Shown here piece by piece: positions 1-6,530 of a stretch of 7,102 nt of DNA. Each line of letters opens with the position of its first letter. The first letter of the stretch is position 1. Position numbers and translations under genes: made by a program. Source of the DNA: an uncultured Ruminococcus sp. (GTDB lineage: Bacteria > Bacillota > Clostridia > Oscillospirales > Ruminococcaceae); NCBI GenBank assembly GCA_947177715.1, contig CAMWVM010000078.1, positions 1 to 7,102 of the forward strand, in the 5' to 3' direction. The notes under the pieces are model-generated. The model was given only the letters and a program-made list of their open reading frames with translations, was not told where the DNA came from and searched no databases.

Positions 1-21
1 AATTGCTTTTCTGCAAAACTT

Positions 22-55
22 AAAGCGGTAACCCGTAAAGGGTTACCGCTTTTTT
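22..55 (+). terminator. Strong intrinsic terminator, possibly bidirectional
   Basis: A perfect 13-bp stem (22-34 with 40-52) with a 5-base loop runs into a T-tract (50-55). The T-tract is on the plus strand, so it best terminates a gene lying left of the window. The stem is perfect on both strands, and it sits 36 bases beyond the stop of the minus-strand peptidase gene, where the minus strand offers a weaker, interrupted T-run. It may therefore serve both convergent genes. Confidence 0.85.
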
Positions 56-87
56 GTTGTCTTTAAATAAGTGACATAAGCTGTTTA

Positions 88-1887
88 TTATTTAACTAAC
101 TGTTCCATTTCATTAATAAGTTCGCCAAAAAGCTTAAGTGCATCGGAAACAGGCTTTGATGTAGTCATATTAACCCCTGCACCTTTTAACAGAGATATTG
201 GGTCCTTTGAACAGCCTCCGCTAAGGAAGTTGAGATAATCCTTTACCGCAGGCTCCCCTTCTGTCAAAATCCTCTGTGAAAGTGCAATAGCAGCAGAATA
301 TCCTGTAGCATATTGATATACATAATAATCGTAATAAAAATGCGGTATTCTTGCCCACTCCAAATCAATTTCACTATCAATTACAATATCTTTACCGAAA
401 TATAGTTCATTCAAGCTGCGATAAAGTGAGTTCAAGCTATCGGCGGTTAAAGTTTCTCCGTTCTCTACCTGCTCATTAATTTTCAACTCAAACTCAGCAA
501 ACATGGTTTGACGATATAGGGTTGTTCTGAACTGTTCGAGGAAATAGTTGATAAGGTATGCTTTTTCCTGCTTATTATCGGTATTTTTAAGCAGATACTG
601 CATAAGCAATGCTTCGTTGCAGGTTGACGCAACCTCTGCTACAAAAATAACATAATCAGAATATACCACTGGTTGATTTTTATTTGACAGATATGAATGG
701 ATTGCATGACCCATTTCATGAGCCAGAGTAAACATACAATTAAGGGTATCCTTATGATTTAAAAGCACATATGGGTGAACTCTTGCTCCTGCTGAATATG
801 CTCCGCTTGTTTTTCCCTGATTTTCATACACGTCTATCCAACGATTTTCAAAGCCTTCTCTTAAAATTTCAAGATACTCTTCGCCCATAGGCTCAAGCGC
901 TTTAAGCACGGTTTCTTTTGCCTGCTCAAAGGTTATCTTCATATCAATATCAGACACAACGGGAGTATAGAGGTCATACATATGAAGCTCATCCAGCCCC
1001 ATAATTTTCTTTCTCAGCTTTACATAATCGTACATATAGTGCATATTCTCGTGCACGGCGTTAATAAGATTATGATAAACCTCCACCGGAACATCTGTAC
1101 CTGACAAAGACGCTTCAAGAGTTGAGTTATATTTTCTTGCTTTAGCATAAAAATTTAAGGTTTTAATCTGTGCGGACAAGGTTGCTGCGCAGGTATTTTT
1201 AAAATTATCATAGGTATGATACATTGATTCAAAGGCTGATTTTCTCAATATTCTGTCCTTTGACTGAACAAGCGGAATATAGCTTCCATGGGTAACCTGA
1301 TGCTTAACACCGTTTTTATCTGTTGCATCAGGGAACTTCAAATCTGCATCAGAAAACATTGAATATACATTTTCAGGCGACTGAGCCATTTCACCCGAAA
1401 GAGCAAGAATTCTTTCTTCAGAATCAGAAAGAATATGCTCCTTTTGTTTTCTTATTTTGTCCAAATGCTTTCTATAAAGCTCAAGCTCCGGAGTTTCAGA
1501 ATAAAACATTTCTAACTTTTCATCAGAAATTGCAACTAATTCCGGCGTTTCAAAACTCAAAGCAGAATTAATCGCAACATAAACATTAGTAAGCTGCCCT
1601 GTCATTGCCTGATAGGTAGAATTTGCAGTATCTTCATCACTTTTTCTTTGAGCATAATTTCCAAGGCTGTCACAAAGCACAGATATTTCATCAGATAGTG
1701 TAAGAAATTCAAACAGAGTCTTTCCTCTTTCACCCAGTTTACCTTTAAAGGCTATTATCCTTTCAGGCATTTTTTTCAGTTTTTCAAGATCAGCTTTCCA
1801 AAGACTGTCATCAGCATATATATCCTCGATCGCCCAAGTATATTCTGGGTTTTGTTCACTTCTTTCAGGAATTCTTTCTTCGCTCAT
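88..1887 (-). CDS. pepF: Oligoendopeptidase F (M3 family zinc metallopeptidase)
   Basis: This is a cytoplasmic zinc peptidase that degrades short oligopeptides. The 599-residue product has the usual PepF length of about 600. It contains the M3 zinc motif HEMGH at residues 390-394 (two His ligands and the catalytic Glu391). The third ligand is probably Glu418, in an AEVAST segment 24 residues after the second His. A Tyr-rich segment from residue 516 (HFYYDYYVYQYATGYSA) is typical of PepF and supplies substrate- and transition-state-binding His/Tyr residues in the M3 family. The N-terminal half is the helical region that covers the active-site channel. I start the gene at the ATG at 1887 because AGAAAGG (1903-1897) lies 9 bases upstream. 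A TTG at 1908 and an ATG at 1896 in the same frame overlap or abut that ribosome site. It is transcribed alone, divergently from the lipoprotein gene. All active-site residues are present, so it should be functional. The family call is very secure; the natural substrates are unknown. Confidence 0.97.
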   Translation of the reverse strand: MSEERIPERSEQNPEYTWAIEDIYADDSLWKADLEKLKKMPERIIAFKGKLGERGKTLFEFLTLSDEISVLCDSLGNYAQRKSDEDTANSTYQAMTGQLTNVYVAINSALSFETPELVAISDEKLEMFYSETPELELYRKHLDKIRKQKEHILSDSEERILALSGEMAQSPENVYSMFSDADLKFPDATDKNGVKHQVTHGSYIPLVQSKDRILRKSAFESMYHTYDNFKNTCAATLSAQIKTLNFYAKARKYNSTLEASLSGTDVPVEVYHNLINAVHENMHYMYDYVKLRKKIMGLDELHMYDLYTPVVSDIDMKITFEQAKETVLKALEPMGEEYLEILREGFENRWIDVYENQGKTSGAYSAGARVHPYVLLNHKDTLNCMFTLAHEMGHAIHSYLSNKNQPVVYSDYVIFVAEVASTCNEALLMQYLLKNTDNKQEKAYLINYFLEQFRTTLYRQTMFAEFELKINEQVENGETLTADSLNSLYRSLNELYFGKDIVIDSEIDLEWARIPHFYYDYYVYQYATGYSAAIALSQRILTEGEPAVKDYLNFLSGGCSKDPISLLKGAGVNMTTSKPVSDALKLFGELINEMEQLVK

Positions 1888-1896
1888 ATTGATCAT

Positions 1897-1903
1897 CCTT
1901 TCT
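1897..1903 (-). promoter_or_regulatory. Ribosome binding site deciding the pepF start
   Basis: AGAAAGG on the minus strand lies 9 bases before the ATG at 1887. The earlier in-frame ATG (1896-1894) directly abuts it with no spacer, which rules against that start. Confidence 0.75.
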
Positions 1904-1954
1904 TTCAATTTTCAATAAGGAGTGTTAGTTATTTTTTATATTACATTAATAATT

Positions 1955-1983
1955 AGTATATCACATAAGCTTAAAAAAATCAA
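1955..1983 (-). promoter_or_regulatory. Sigma-A promoter of pepF (extended -10)
   Basis: On the minus strand, TTGATT (1983-1978) and TATACT (1960-1955) are separated by exactly 17 bases. TGA just before the -10 box gives an extended -10 (TGATATACT). The predicted start is near 1948, leaving a leader of about 60 bases before the pepF ATG. Confidence 0.8.
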
Positions 1984-2071
1984 CGAAATCGAGTATCAGC
2001 CGTATAATAAGATATATATATTAAATAAAAGTCTTTACAACATTAAATATTAGCAATTTCGGCAAAATCTC

Positions 2072-2100
2072 TTGACTTAAACATAAAAAAGTTGTATAAT
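2072..2100 (+). promoter_or_regulatory. Sigma-A promoter of the foldase-like lipoprotein gene
   Basis: TTGACT (2072-2077), a 17-base spacer, then a perfect TATAAT (2095-2100). Transcription should start near 2107, giving a leader of about 80 bases to the ATG at 2186. This is one of the two best-matching promoters in the window and implies high constitutive expression. Confidence 0.88.
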
Positions 2101-2185
2101 ATATTAATTATAGAACATAAAAAATGCATTGAGTTTTAGGATGAAAATATCCTTGAAACTAAATTCGGAAAGGAATGTTAAGTTA

Positions 2186-3451
2186 ATGGCAATATTAAAG
2201 AAAACTGCGGCTTTTTTCACTGCCGTAACAATTGCTGCCTGCGTCACAGGATGTGCTGATACGAGCTATGTACTCAAAGCAGATAACGAAGAAATCAAAG
2301 CCGGAGTTTACATTGATTATATTTACAATGAAATGTCAACTCAAATTAATACTTTATATCAGACCGGTGTTACCACTGATTTTCTCAATCAGAAAATTGA
2401 CGGCAAAAACTTTACTGACTATGTGTCTGAAGTTGCTTTGAATCACACAAAGGAGCATGTTGCTATCAACAATAAGTTTGACGAGCTTAAGCTTACTCTT
2501 GATGATGAAAGAATTAAAGAAATTAATTCAACTGTATCAGATGCCTGGGAACAGTCAGGCGATGATTTTGAGGAACAGGGTATAAGCAGAGAATCCTTTA
2601 AGGAAGTATATCTTAATTCAGCAAAACGCACAGCTATTTTTGAATATTACTATGCTGAAGGCGGAATTGAAGAAGTTTCAAGTGACGATCTTGTGAGTTA
2701 TGTAAATGACAACTATCTAAGATATAAAGTAATGTCCTTTGCAAAGAACGCTCAAGATGAAGATGCTGACAAGGAAAACAAGGACTTGAGAGATAAATAC
2801 TTCAAAATGGCTGACGGTTTGAATTTTGAGGAATTTGACACTGTAATTGACGCATATAAGGAATATCAGGAAGAAAAGGCTGCTGAATCTGCTATTGATA
2901 GTACAGTTGACACAGATACAACAGAATCATCCGAAGCTGAAGATTCTGCTGCTGATGCTGAAAGCAGTATGACAGAAGACAAACTATCAAGCTTTGAAGC
3001 TGAGGGTGAGGATGAATCTGCTGAAGACGTAAGCGCAGATAATACATCATCTGTTGTCGATGATGAAAGTGCGGAAGATGACAGCTCTGAAGCTGAAGAT
3101 CCATATCCAAATGAATCAATGACAAACTACGGCGCACTTGAAGAAGATGATCTTGAAACCACTTACGGCAAGATTCTTACTGAAATCAATGGTCTTGAAG
3201 TTGGAAAGGCATCTACTTTTGAAGACGACAGCTACTATTACATTTTGATTAAAGGCGACGTTACTGAGCGAAGCGCAGAATACGCTGCTGACGAAGAAAA
3301 TCACAGCAATATTCTTTATCAGATGAAGTCTGATGATTATCAGAAAAATTTAGATGACTGGGTTAGCAAGATTACATTTGACGTAAATGACAAAGCTATA
3401 GACAGATACACCGTAGAAAAGATTTATAATATACAAAACGGTGAGGAGTAA
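2186..3451 (+). CDS. Secreted lipoprotein resembling PrsA/SurA-type foldases
   Basis: The likely role is a membrane-anchored chaperone or peptidyl-prolyl isomerase that helps exported proteins fold. The 421-residue product starts with a lipoprotein signal peptide: Lys5-Lys6, a hydrophobic core, then lipobox VTGC with the lipidated Cys23. Residues about 30-165 are helical and charged, like the SurA_N/PrsA N-domain. Residues about 168-230 and 330-365 resemble the two ends of a parvulin domain (RYKVMSF near 178, and a late 'LEVGKAS...YYYILIKGD' strand pair near 337-356). Between them lies an acidic Ser/Asp/Glu/Ala-rich stretch (about 232-310). The ATG at 2186 is chosen because it gives a proper signal peptide and follows GGAAAGGA (2167-2174), although the 11-base gap is long. 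Upstream in-frame TTG (2129) and ATG (2141) would add a polar extension ahead of the signal. The lipoprotein call is firm. The isomerase call is by pattern only; the catalytic core is hard to recognise and activity may be absent. Confidence 0.8.
   Translation: MAILKKTAAFFTAVTIAACVTGCADTSYVLKADNEEIKAGVYIDYIYNEMSTQINTLYQTGVTTDFLNQKIDGKNFTDYVSEVALNHTKEHVAINNKFDELKLTLDDERIKEINSTVSDAWEQSGDDFEEQGISRESFKEVYLNSAKRTAIFEYYYAEGGIEEVSSDDLVSYVNDNYLRYKVMSFAKNAQDEDADKENKDLRDKYFKMADGLNFEEFDTVIDAYKEYQEEKAAESAIDSTVDTDTTESSEAEDSAADAESSMTEDKLSSFEAEGEDESAEDVSADNTSSVVDDESAEDDSSEAEDPYPNESMTNYGALEEDDLETTYGKILTEINGLEVGKASTFEDDSYYYILIKGDVTERSAEYAADEENHSNILYQMKSDDYQKNLDDWVSKITFDVNDKAIDRYTVEKIYNIQNGEE
2880..3112 (+). 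repeat. Acidic low-complexity coding segment
   Basis: About 78 codons of the lipoprotein gene encode almost only Asp, Glu, Ser, Ala, Thr and Val, with degenerate recurring units such as SSEAED, DESAED and DDSSEAED. It ends at a PYPNES turn. It behaves as a disordered, strongly negative linker or insertion and splits the region that looks like a parvulin domain. Confidence 0.75.
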
Positions 3452-3471
3452 TTAAGTTTTGAAAAACATAA

Positions 3472-3504
3472 AGGGGTATGCATAAACAGGCATACCCCTG
3501 TTTT
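3472..3504 (+). terminator. Intrinsic terminator of the lipoprotein gene
   Basis: A perfect 10-bp stem (AGGGGTATGC at 3472-3481 with 3490-3499) with an 8-base loop, then TTTT at 3501-3504. It lies 20 bases after the lipoprotein stop codon and separates it from the zinc-ribbon gene. Confidence 0.85.
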
Positions 3505-3538
3505 ATTCTAAAAAGTCAAGAAAGGAATCTGATATTAA

Positions 3539-3955
3539 ATGAATTTTAGATATCGCTTACAACAATTTATGCAAGGCAGATATGGGCCTGATTCAATGCT
3601 GTTTGGACTGACAATAATTTATGTACTGATAGCTTTTATAAATCTTTTTGTTCATTCATCAATTCTTTATTTCATTGGACTTGTGATTTTCTTCTATGGC
3701 ATTTTCAGGCTTTTATCCCGCAACATTGCAAAAAGAAGTGCGGAAAATATGAAGTATCAGAATTTAACCGCAGGTATTCGCAGAGCCTTTTCCAATATCA
3801 CTTCAAGAATGCAGCAGAACAAAATCTACTGTTTTAAACGCTGTCCTAACTGCGGCAAGACTTTAAGACTTCCCAGAAAAAGAGGAAAGCACACAACCTG
3901 CTGCCCTATTTGCAAATGTAATTTTTCCGTTCACGTTTGGATGGGTGACAAATAA
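3539..3955 (+). CDS. Small membrane protein with C-terminal zinc ribbon, function unknown
   Basis: I do not recognise a named family. The 138-residue product has a basic N-terminus, two hydrophobic helices (about 21-38 and 42-59) joined by a 3-residue turn, a basic segment (SRNIAKR, then RR near 81) that should lie in the cytoplasm, and a C-terminal zinc ribbon. The ribbon is built from C102-P-N-C105 and C122-P-I-C125, with extra Cys at 98, 121 and 127. Lys/Arg-rich residues between the two pairs (LPRKRGKH) could contact nucleic acid or acidic lipids. Both termini are predicted inside. The ATG at 3539 is the only sensible start; AAAGGA (3521-3526) lies 12 bases upstream. No good promoter is visible between the preceding terminator and this gene, so it may depend on an alternative sigma factor or on read-through. 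It lies 92 bases before the SigK-like gene on the same strand, so a sporulation role is possible, but that is inference from position only. Confidence 0.85.
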   Translation: MNFRYRLQQFMQGRYGPDSMLFGLTIIYVLIAFINLFVHSSILYFIGLVIFFYGIFRLLSRNIAKRSAENMKYQNLTAGIRRAFSNITSRMQQNKIYCFKRCPNCGKTLRLPRKRGKHTTCCPICKCNFSVHVWMGDK

Positions 3956-3974
3956 AAAAGACAGCAAAGTACTT

Positions 3975-4004
3975 GCATAGACAATCCCGAAAAGTGCATA
4001 GGAT
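3975..4004 (+). promoter_or_regulatory. Possible SigE-type promoter with SpoIIID site before sigK
   Basis: ATAGACAATC at 3977-3986 fits every position of the SpoIIID binding consensus WWRRACARNY known from Bacillus subtilis. It overlaps GCATAGA (3975-3981), a 5 of 7 match to the SigE -35 (KMATATT). After 15 bases comes CATAGGAT (3997-4004), which matches the SigE -10 (CATACAnT) except at two positions. In B. subtilis sigK is transcribed by SigE RNA polymerase with SpoIIID as activator, so the arrangement makes sense for this gene. The promoter boxes alone are weak. Predicted start is near 4011. Confidence 0.4.
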
Positions 4005-4047
4005 TAATTAATATATTTTTATTAATCTGCTTTTCGGGAGGTTTTTT
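3985..4047 (+). promoter_or_regulatory. Inverted repeat hiding the sigK ribosome site; terminator-like
   Basis: TCCCGAAAAG (3985-3994) pairs with CTTTTCGGGA (4030-4039). Two G-U pairs (3995-3996 with 4028-4029) and an inner 7-bp stem (4002-4008 with 4021-4027) extend it. The G-U pairs favour folding of the plus-strand RNA. The 3' arm contains four bases of the Shine-Dalgarno GGGAGG (4036-4041), and TTTTTT (4042-4047) follows directly up to the ATG. An RNA containing both arms could stop transcription here or block translation of sigK. An RNA started at about 4011 would lack the 5' arm. Confidence 0.6.
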
Positions 4048-4740
4048 ATGCTTACACTTTTGTTAAACTTCATATCTCAGCACTTTTTATTTTTTGCTCT
4101 GCACTTTGAAAACCAAAACGTTTTTCCTAAACCATTATCAGCAAAAGAAGAACATGAATGTTTTGTAAAAATGGCTGAAGGCGATTCTAAAGCACGAGAT
4201 AAGTTAATTGAACACAATTTACGTCTTGTGGCTCACATTATAAAAAAATACTACTCCTCATCACAGGATCAAGACGACTTGATTTCCATTGGTACCATTG
4301 GTCTTATCAAAGCAGTATCGACTTTTGATTACACAAAGGGCTGTCGTTTTGCCACATATGGCAGCAGATGTGTAGAAAATGAGATTCTCATGCACTTCAG
4401 AAGTCTGAAAAAGACAGCAGGCGAGTTACACTTTGACGAACCCATTGAAACCGACCGTAACGGTAACCAGCTTACTTTGATCGACATTATTCCAGACGAT
4501 GAATCTGTTGTGGATAAAATCGAACTAATTATAAAAGCTGAGCAGTTATATAAATTTATAGATAAGTACCTATCGCCAAGAGAAACAGAGATTATTATCA
4601 TGCGATATGGACTTTCAGGAAATGCTCCTATGACACAGCGTGAAATCGCTGCAAAGTTAAACATTTCAAGGTCGTATGTTTCCCGAATTGAGAAAAAAGC
4701 TCTCGAAACACTGCATGATAAGTTTAAAGAAAAGCCTTGA
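4048..4740 (+). CDS. sigK: SigK-like mother-cell sporulation sigma factor (pro-sigma-K)
   Basis: This is a sigma-70 family factor that directs RNA polymerase to late mother-cell sporulation genes (coat, spore maturation). The 230-residue product lacks region 1.1. Region 2 spans about 44-117 and contains LIEHNLRLVAHIIKKY, the polymerase-binding DLISIGTIGLIKAV, and the promoter-melting/-10 segment FATYGSRCVENEILMHFR. Region 4 spans about 165-226, with the -35-binding helix-turn-helix TQREIAAKLNISRSYVSRIEK at 196-216. The core motifs, and the FPKPLS segment at 26-31, align by eye with B. subtilis SigK (FPQPLS). The first 20 or so residues (MLTLLLNFIS...) are hydrophobic, like the pro-sequence removed by the SpoIVFB intramembrane protease in Bacillus. 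The gene is not split by a skin-type element. The start is secure: GGGAGG lies 6 bases before the ATG. SigE is the nearest alternative, but the N-terminus and FPxPLS favour SigK. Confidence 0.9.
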   Translation: MLTLLLNFISQHFLFFALHFENQNVFPKPLSAKEEHECFVKMAEGDSKARDKLIEHNLRLVAHIIKKYYSSSQDQDDLISIGTIGLIKAVSTFDYTKGCRFATYGSRCVENEILMHFRSLKKTAGELHFDEPIETDRNGNQLTLIDIIPDDESVVDKIELIIKAEQLYKFIDKYLSPRETEIIIMRYGLSGNAPMTQREIAAKLNISRSYVSRIEKKALETLHDKFKEKP

Positions 4741-4762
4741 AATAACTATAATAACTATGCTA

Positions 4763-4796
4763 AAGGAACTGCTCCGCAAATATGAAGCAGCTCCTT
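4763..4796 (-). terminator. Hairpin without clear T-tract between sigK and Xre remnant
   Basis: An 11-position stem (4763-4773 with 4786-4796) with a 12-base loop. On the plus strand it has an A-C mismatch (4768/4791), which becomes a G-U pair in minus-strand RNA, so the structure fits best as the old terminator of the minus-strand Xre gene. The minus-strand 3' side is only TTCCTTTAG, so termination would be weak. It may also act as the 3' end of sigK mRNA, as no better hairpin follows that gene before 4998. Confidence 0.35.
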
Positions 4797-4802
4797 CAAA
4801 TA

Positions 4803-4919
4803 TTAATCATCCTTCTGAAATTCTAAAATATCCCCTGCTTCGCACTCGAGAACTTCACATATTGCAGCAAGAGTAGAAAATCTAATTGCAGTTACTTTGT
4901 TGTTTTTTATCGATAAACA
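4803..4919 (-). pseudogene. C-terminal remnant of a small Xre/YozG-type HTH repressor
   Basis: Reading the minus strand from 4919 to the stop at 4805-4803 gives 38 codons ending in SIKNNKVTAIRFSTLAAICE (4913-4854), then VLECEAGDILEFQKDD. This matches the second half of small (about 65-80 residue) Cro/C1-type HTH proteins: the end of the recognition helix (..SIKNNK), the R(L/F)STL..IC..L helix, and the conserved C-x-x-GDILE(F/Y) tail. An in-frame TAA (4922-4920) lies directly upstream, there is no ATG, GTG or TTG start and no ribosome site, and I found no N-terminal half in any frame up to 5049. It is therefore a truncated, probably dead gene. The reading frame is still open across the preserved part, so the loss may be recent. 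Confidence 0.7.
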
Positions 4920-4997
4920 TTAAAAAATTATTATTAATCCACAATATTTGCTATTAAGTAAAGCTGAAAAGCATATAAAAAATAAACATCAACAAAT

Positions 4998-5023
4998 AAG
5001 CCCTTGCATATAAACAAGGGCTT
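4998..5023 (-). terminator. Intrinsic terminator after mgtE, possibly bidirectional
   Basis: A perfect 9-bp stem (AAGCCCTTG, 4998-5006, with 5015-5023) and an 8-base loop, 26 bases past the mgtE stop. T-rich but interrupted runs flank it on both strands (minus: ATTTGTTG; plus: TATATAATATTTTATTT), so it can stop transcription arriving from either side. Confidence 0.75.
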
Positions 5024-5049
5024 TATATAATATTTTATTTAGTGGTTAT

Positions 5050-6423
5050 CTATAGATTAAACATCTGCATTGCAATATTAAAGAATACTAATGTGGAGCA
5101 AGTGTCGACAATGGTAGTAATAAGAGGTGCCGCCATTATGGCAGGGTCAAGATGAAGCCTTTTTGCAAGCATCGGAAGCATGCAGCCAATCAGCTTTGAC
5201 ATTATAACCGTTGCAATTATCGCAAGACTTACCGTTATTGAAAGCTTAATCGGTTCAGCAGAGATATCAGTGTAAAAATATGTGTAAGTAACATAAATTC
5301 TTATTCCGTTAACTACCGCAAGTATTATGCTGACAATTAAGGATATCCTGAATTCTTTAAATACAACCTTAAAGAAATCTTTTAATCTGATTTCACCAAG
5401 GGACATTCCACGAATTATCATAGTTGAAGTTTGTGAACCGCAGTTACCGCCGGTTCCCGTAAGCATGGGAATAAACGATACCAACAAAGGCACAGCCGCA
5501 AAGGCCGCTTCATATCTTGTGATAATTGAACCTGTTATTGTCGCCGAAAGCATCAGCACCAATAGCCAGAGTATTCTGTTTCTTGCATGTGCAAAAACAG
5601 AAGTCTTAAAATACGGGTCTTCAATAGGAGCCATAGCTGCCATACGAGAGAAGTCCTCTGTGTTTTCCTCCTGCATAACGTCCATAGCGTCGTCAAACGT
5701 AACAATTCCCACAATACGGTTTTCTTTGTCTACTACAGGAAGAGCAAGAAAGTCGTATTTTGAGAACTGCGCCGCCACAAGCTCTCTGTCTTCATGAGTA
5801 TCTACAGTAATGACATTAGTGTCCATAATGTCTTCAATAACATCATCATCGTCGGATGTGAGTATATCCAGTACAGAAAGAACACCTATCAGCTTTCGGT
5901 TTTCGGTTACATAAAGAGTATAAACTGTTTCTTTTACCATTCCAAGCTGACGAATTTTCTTCAATGCTTCATTTACTGTCATATCCTTGTTAAGGTAAAC
6001 ATACTCCGTTGTCATTATTGAACCGGCGCTGTCCTTAGGATATTTTAAAATTTGATTTATCTGTTTTCTTGTTTCCATATCCGCATTCTTAAGAATACGG
6101 GAAACAACATTTGCAGGCATCTCTTCAATAATATCAACCGTATCATCAATAAACAAATCATCAATTACCTGCTGAAGCTCACGGTCAGTGAAGGAATTGA
6201 TAAGCATTTCCTGCATATCACTGTCCATATAAGCAAAAACATCTGCCGCAACATCCTTAGGCAAAAGTCTGAAAAGAAGCGGTAAATCCTTTTGATCTAC
6301 ATCAGTTTCGTCATGAAACTGCTGAAGAAGATCTGCAATATCCGCTTCGTTCATGTTCTCAAATATAATTTTAATTGCTTTTAAATTTCTTTGTTCAATT
6401 AATTGTAACACTGTATTGTACAT
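5050..6423 (-). CDS. mgtE: MgtE family magnesium transporter/channel
   Basis: This is a Mg2+-selective channel of the cytoplasmic membrane, gated by Mg2+ binding to its cytosolic domains. The 457-residue product is full length for the family (about 450). In order it has an N-terminal superhelical domain (about 1-130, acidic, with EADIADLLQ and RLLPKDVAADVFAYM), two CBS domains (about 133-195, starting DSAGSIMTTEYV, and about 198-253, ending GIVTFDDAMDVM), a connecting helix, and five membrane helices from about 283 to 455. Hallmarks of the pore are the PLLVSFIPMLTGTGGNCGSQ segment (312-331) with following TSTMIIRGMSLGEI, and the late segment DPAIMAAPLITTIVD (426-440). Asp440 corresponds by pattern to the pore Asp432 of the Thermus protein. 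The ATG at 6423 has an excellent AAGGGGG (6436-6430) 6 bases upstream. It is transcribed alone from a long leader (see 6424-6678). Nothing is missing or frameshifted. Some MgtE proteins also carry Co2+, so the exact ion is inferred. Confidence 0.96.
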   Translation of the reverse strand: MYNTVLQLIEQRNLKAIKIIFENMNEADIADLLQQFHDETDVDQKDLPLLFRLLPKDVAADVFAYMDSDMQEMLINSFTDRELQQVIDDLFIDDTVDIIEEMPANVVSRILKNADMETRKQINQILKYPKDSAGSIMTTEYVYLNKDMTVNEALKKIRQLGMVKETVYTLYVTENRKLIGVLSVLDILTSDDDDVIEDIMDTNVITVDTHEDRELVAAQFSKYDFLALPVVDKENRIVGIVTFDDAMDVMQEENTEDFSRMAAMAPIEDPYFKTSVFAHARNRILWLLVLMLSATITGSIITRYEAAFAAVPLLVSFIPMLTGTGGNCGSQTSTMIIRGMSLGEIRLKDFFKVVFKEFRISLIVSIILAVVNGIRIYVTYTYFYTDISAEPIKLSITVSLAIIATVIMSKLIGCMLPMLAKRLHLDPAIMAAPLITTIVDTCSTLVFFNIAMQMFNL

Positions 6424-6429
6424 ATTATT

Positions 6430-6437
6430 CCCCCTTA
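6430..6437 (-). promoter_or_regulatory. mgtE ribosome binding site, target of possible upstream anti-SD
   Basis: TAAGGGGG on the minus strand lies 6 bases before the mgtE ATG. Seven of its bases (6437-6431) are perfectly complementary to CCCCTTA at 6578-6572 in the same leader, which could mask the site in one RNA conformation. Confidence 0.6.
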
Positions 6438-6449
6438 ACAGCAGTCCAC

Positions 6450-6455
6450 ATTATA
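6450..6455 (-). promoter_or_regulatory. Possible proximal -10 box for mgtE
   Basis: A perfect TATAAT on the minus strand would place a start near 6443, about 20 bases before the ATG. No hexamer at 16-19 bases upstream matches TTGACA in more than three positions, so it may be chance in AT-rich DNA. Confidence 0.2.
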
Positions 6456-6530
6456 AACCCTTGCCTACTAATATGCAGCAAAGTTCTAAGCCGTGAATTG
6501 CAGTTTTGAATTAATACCGAGCTCAACACA

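Noticed and set aside
2138..2153. 5-bp hairpin AGGAT/ATCCT in the lipoprotein leader
   Set aside because: Too short and AT-rich to support a regulatory role; expected by chance.
2129..2185. Upstream TTG and ATG as alternative lipoprotein starts
   Set aside because: They would place a polar, charged 15-19 residue extension ahead of a standard signal peptide, and neither has a properly spaced ribosome site.
3482..3491. Second full match to the SpoIIID consensus (ATAAACAGGC) upstream of the zinc-ribbon gene
   Set aside because: It lies in the loop and 3' arm of the lipoprotein terminator and no SigE-like promoter is correctly spaced with it, so chance or terminator constraint is the simpler reading.
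4676..4876. 66-codon plus-strand frame running past the end of sigK
   Set aside because: It overlaps the sigK region 4 coding sequence in another frame, has no ribosome site, and its tail is the antisense of the Xre remnant.
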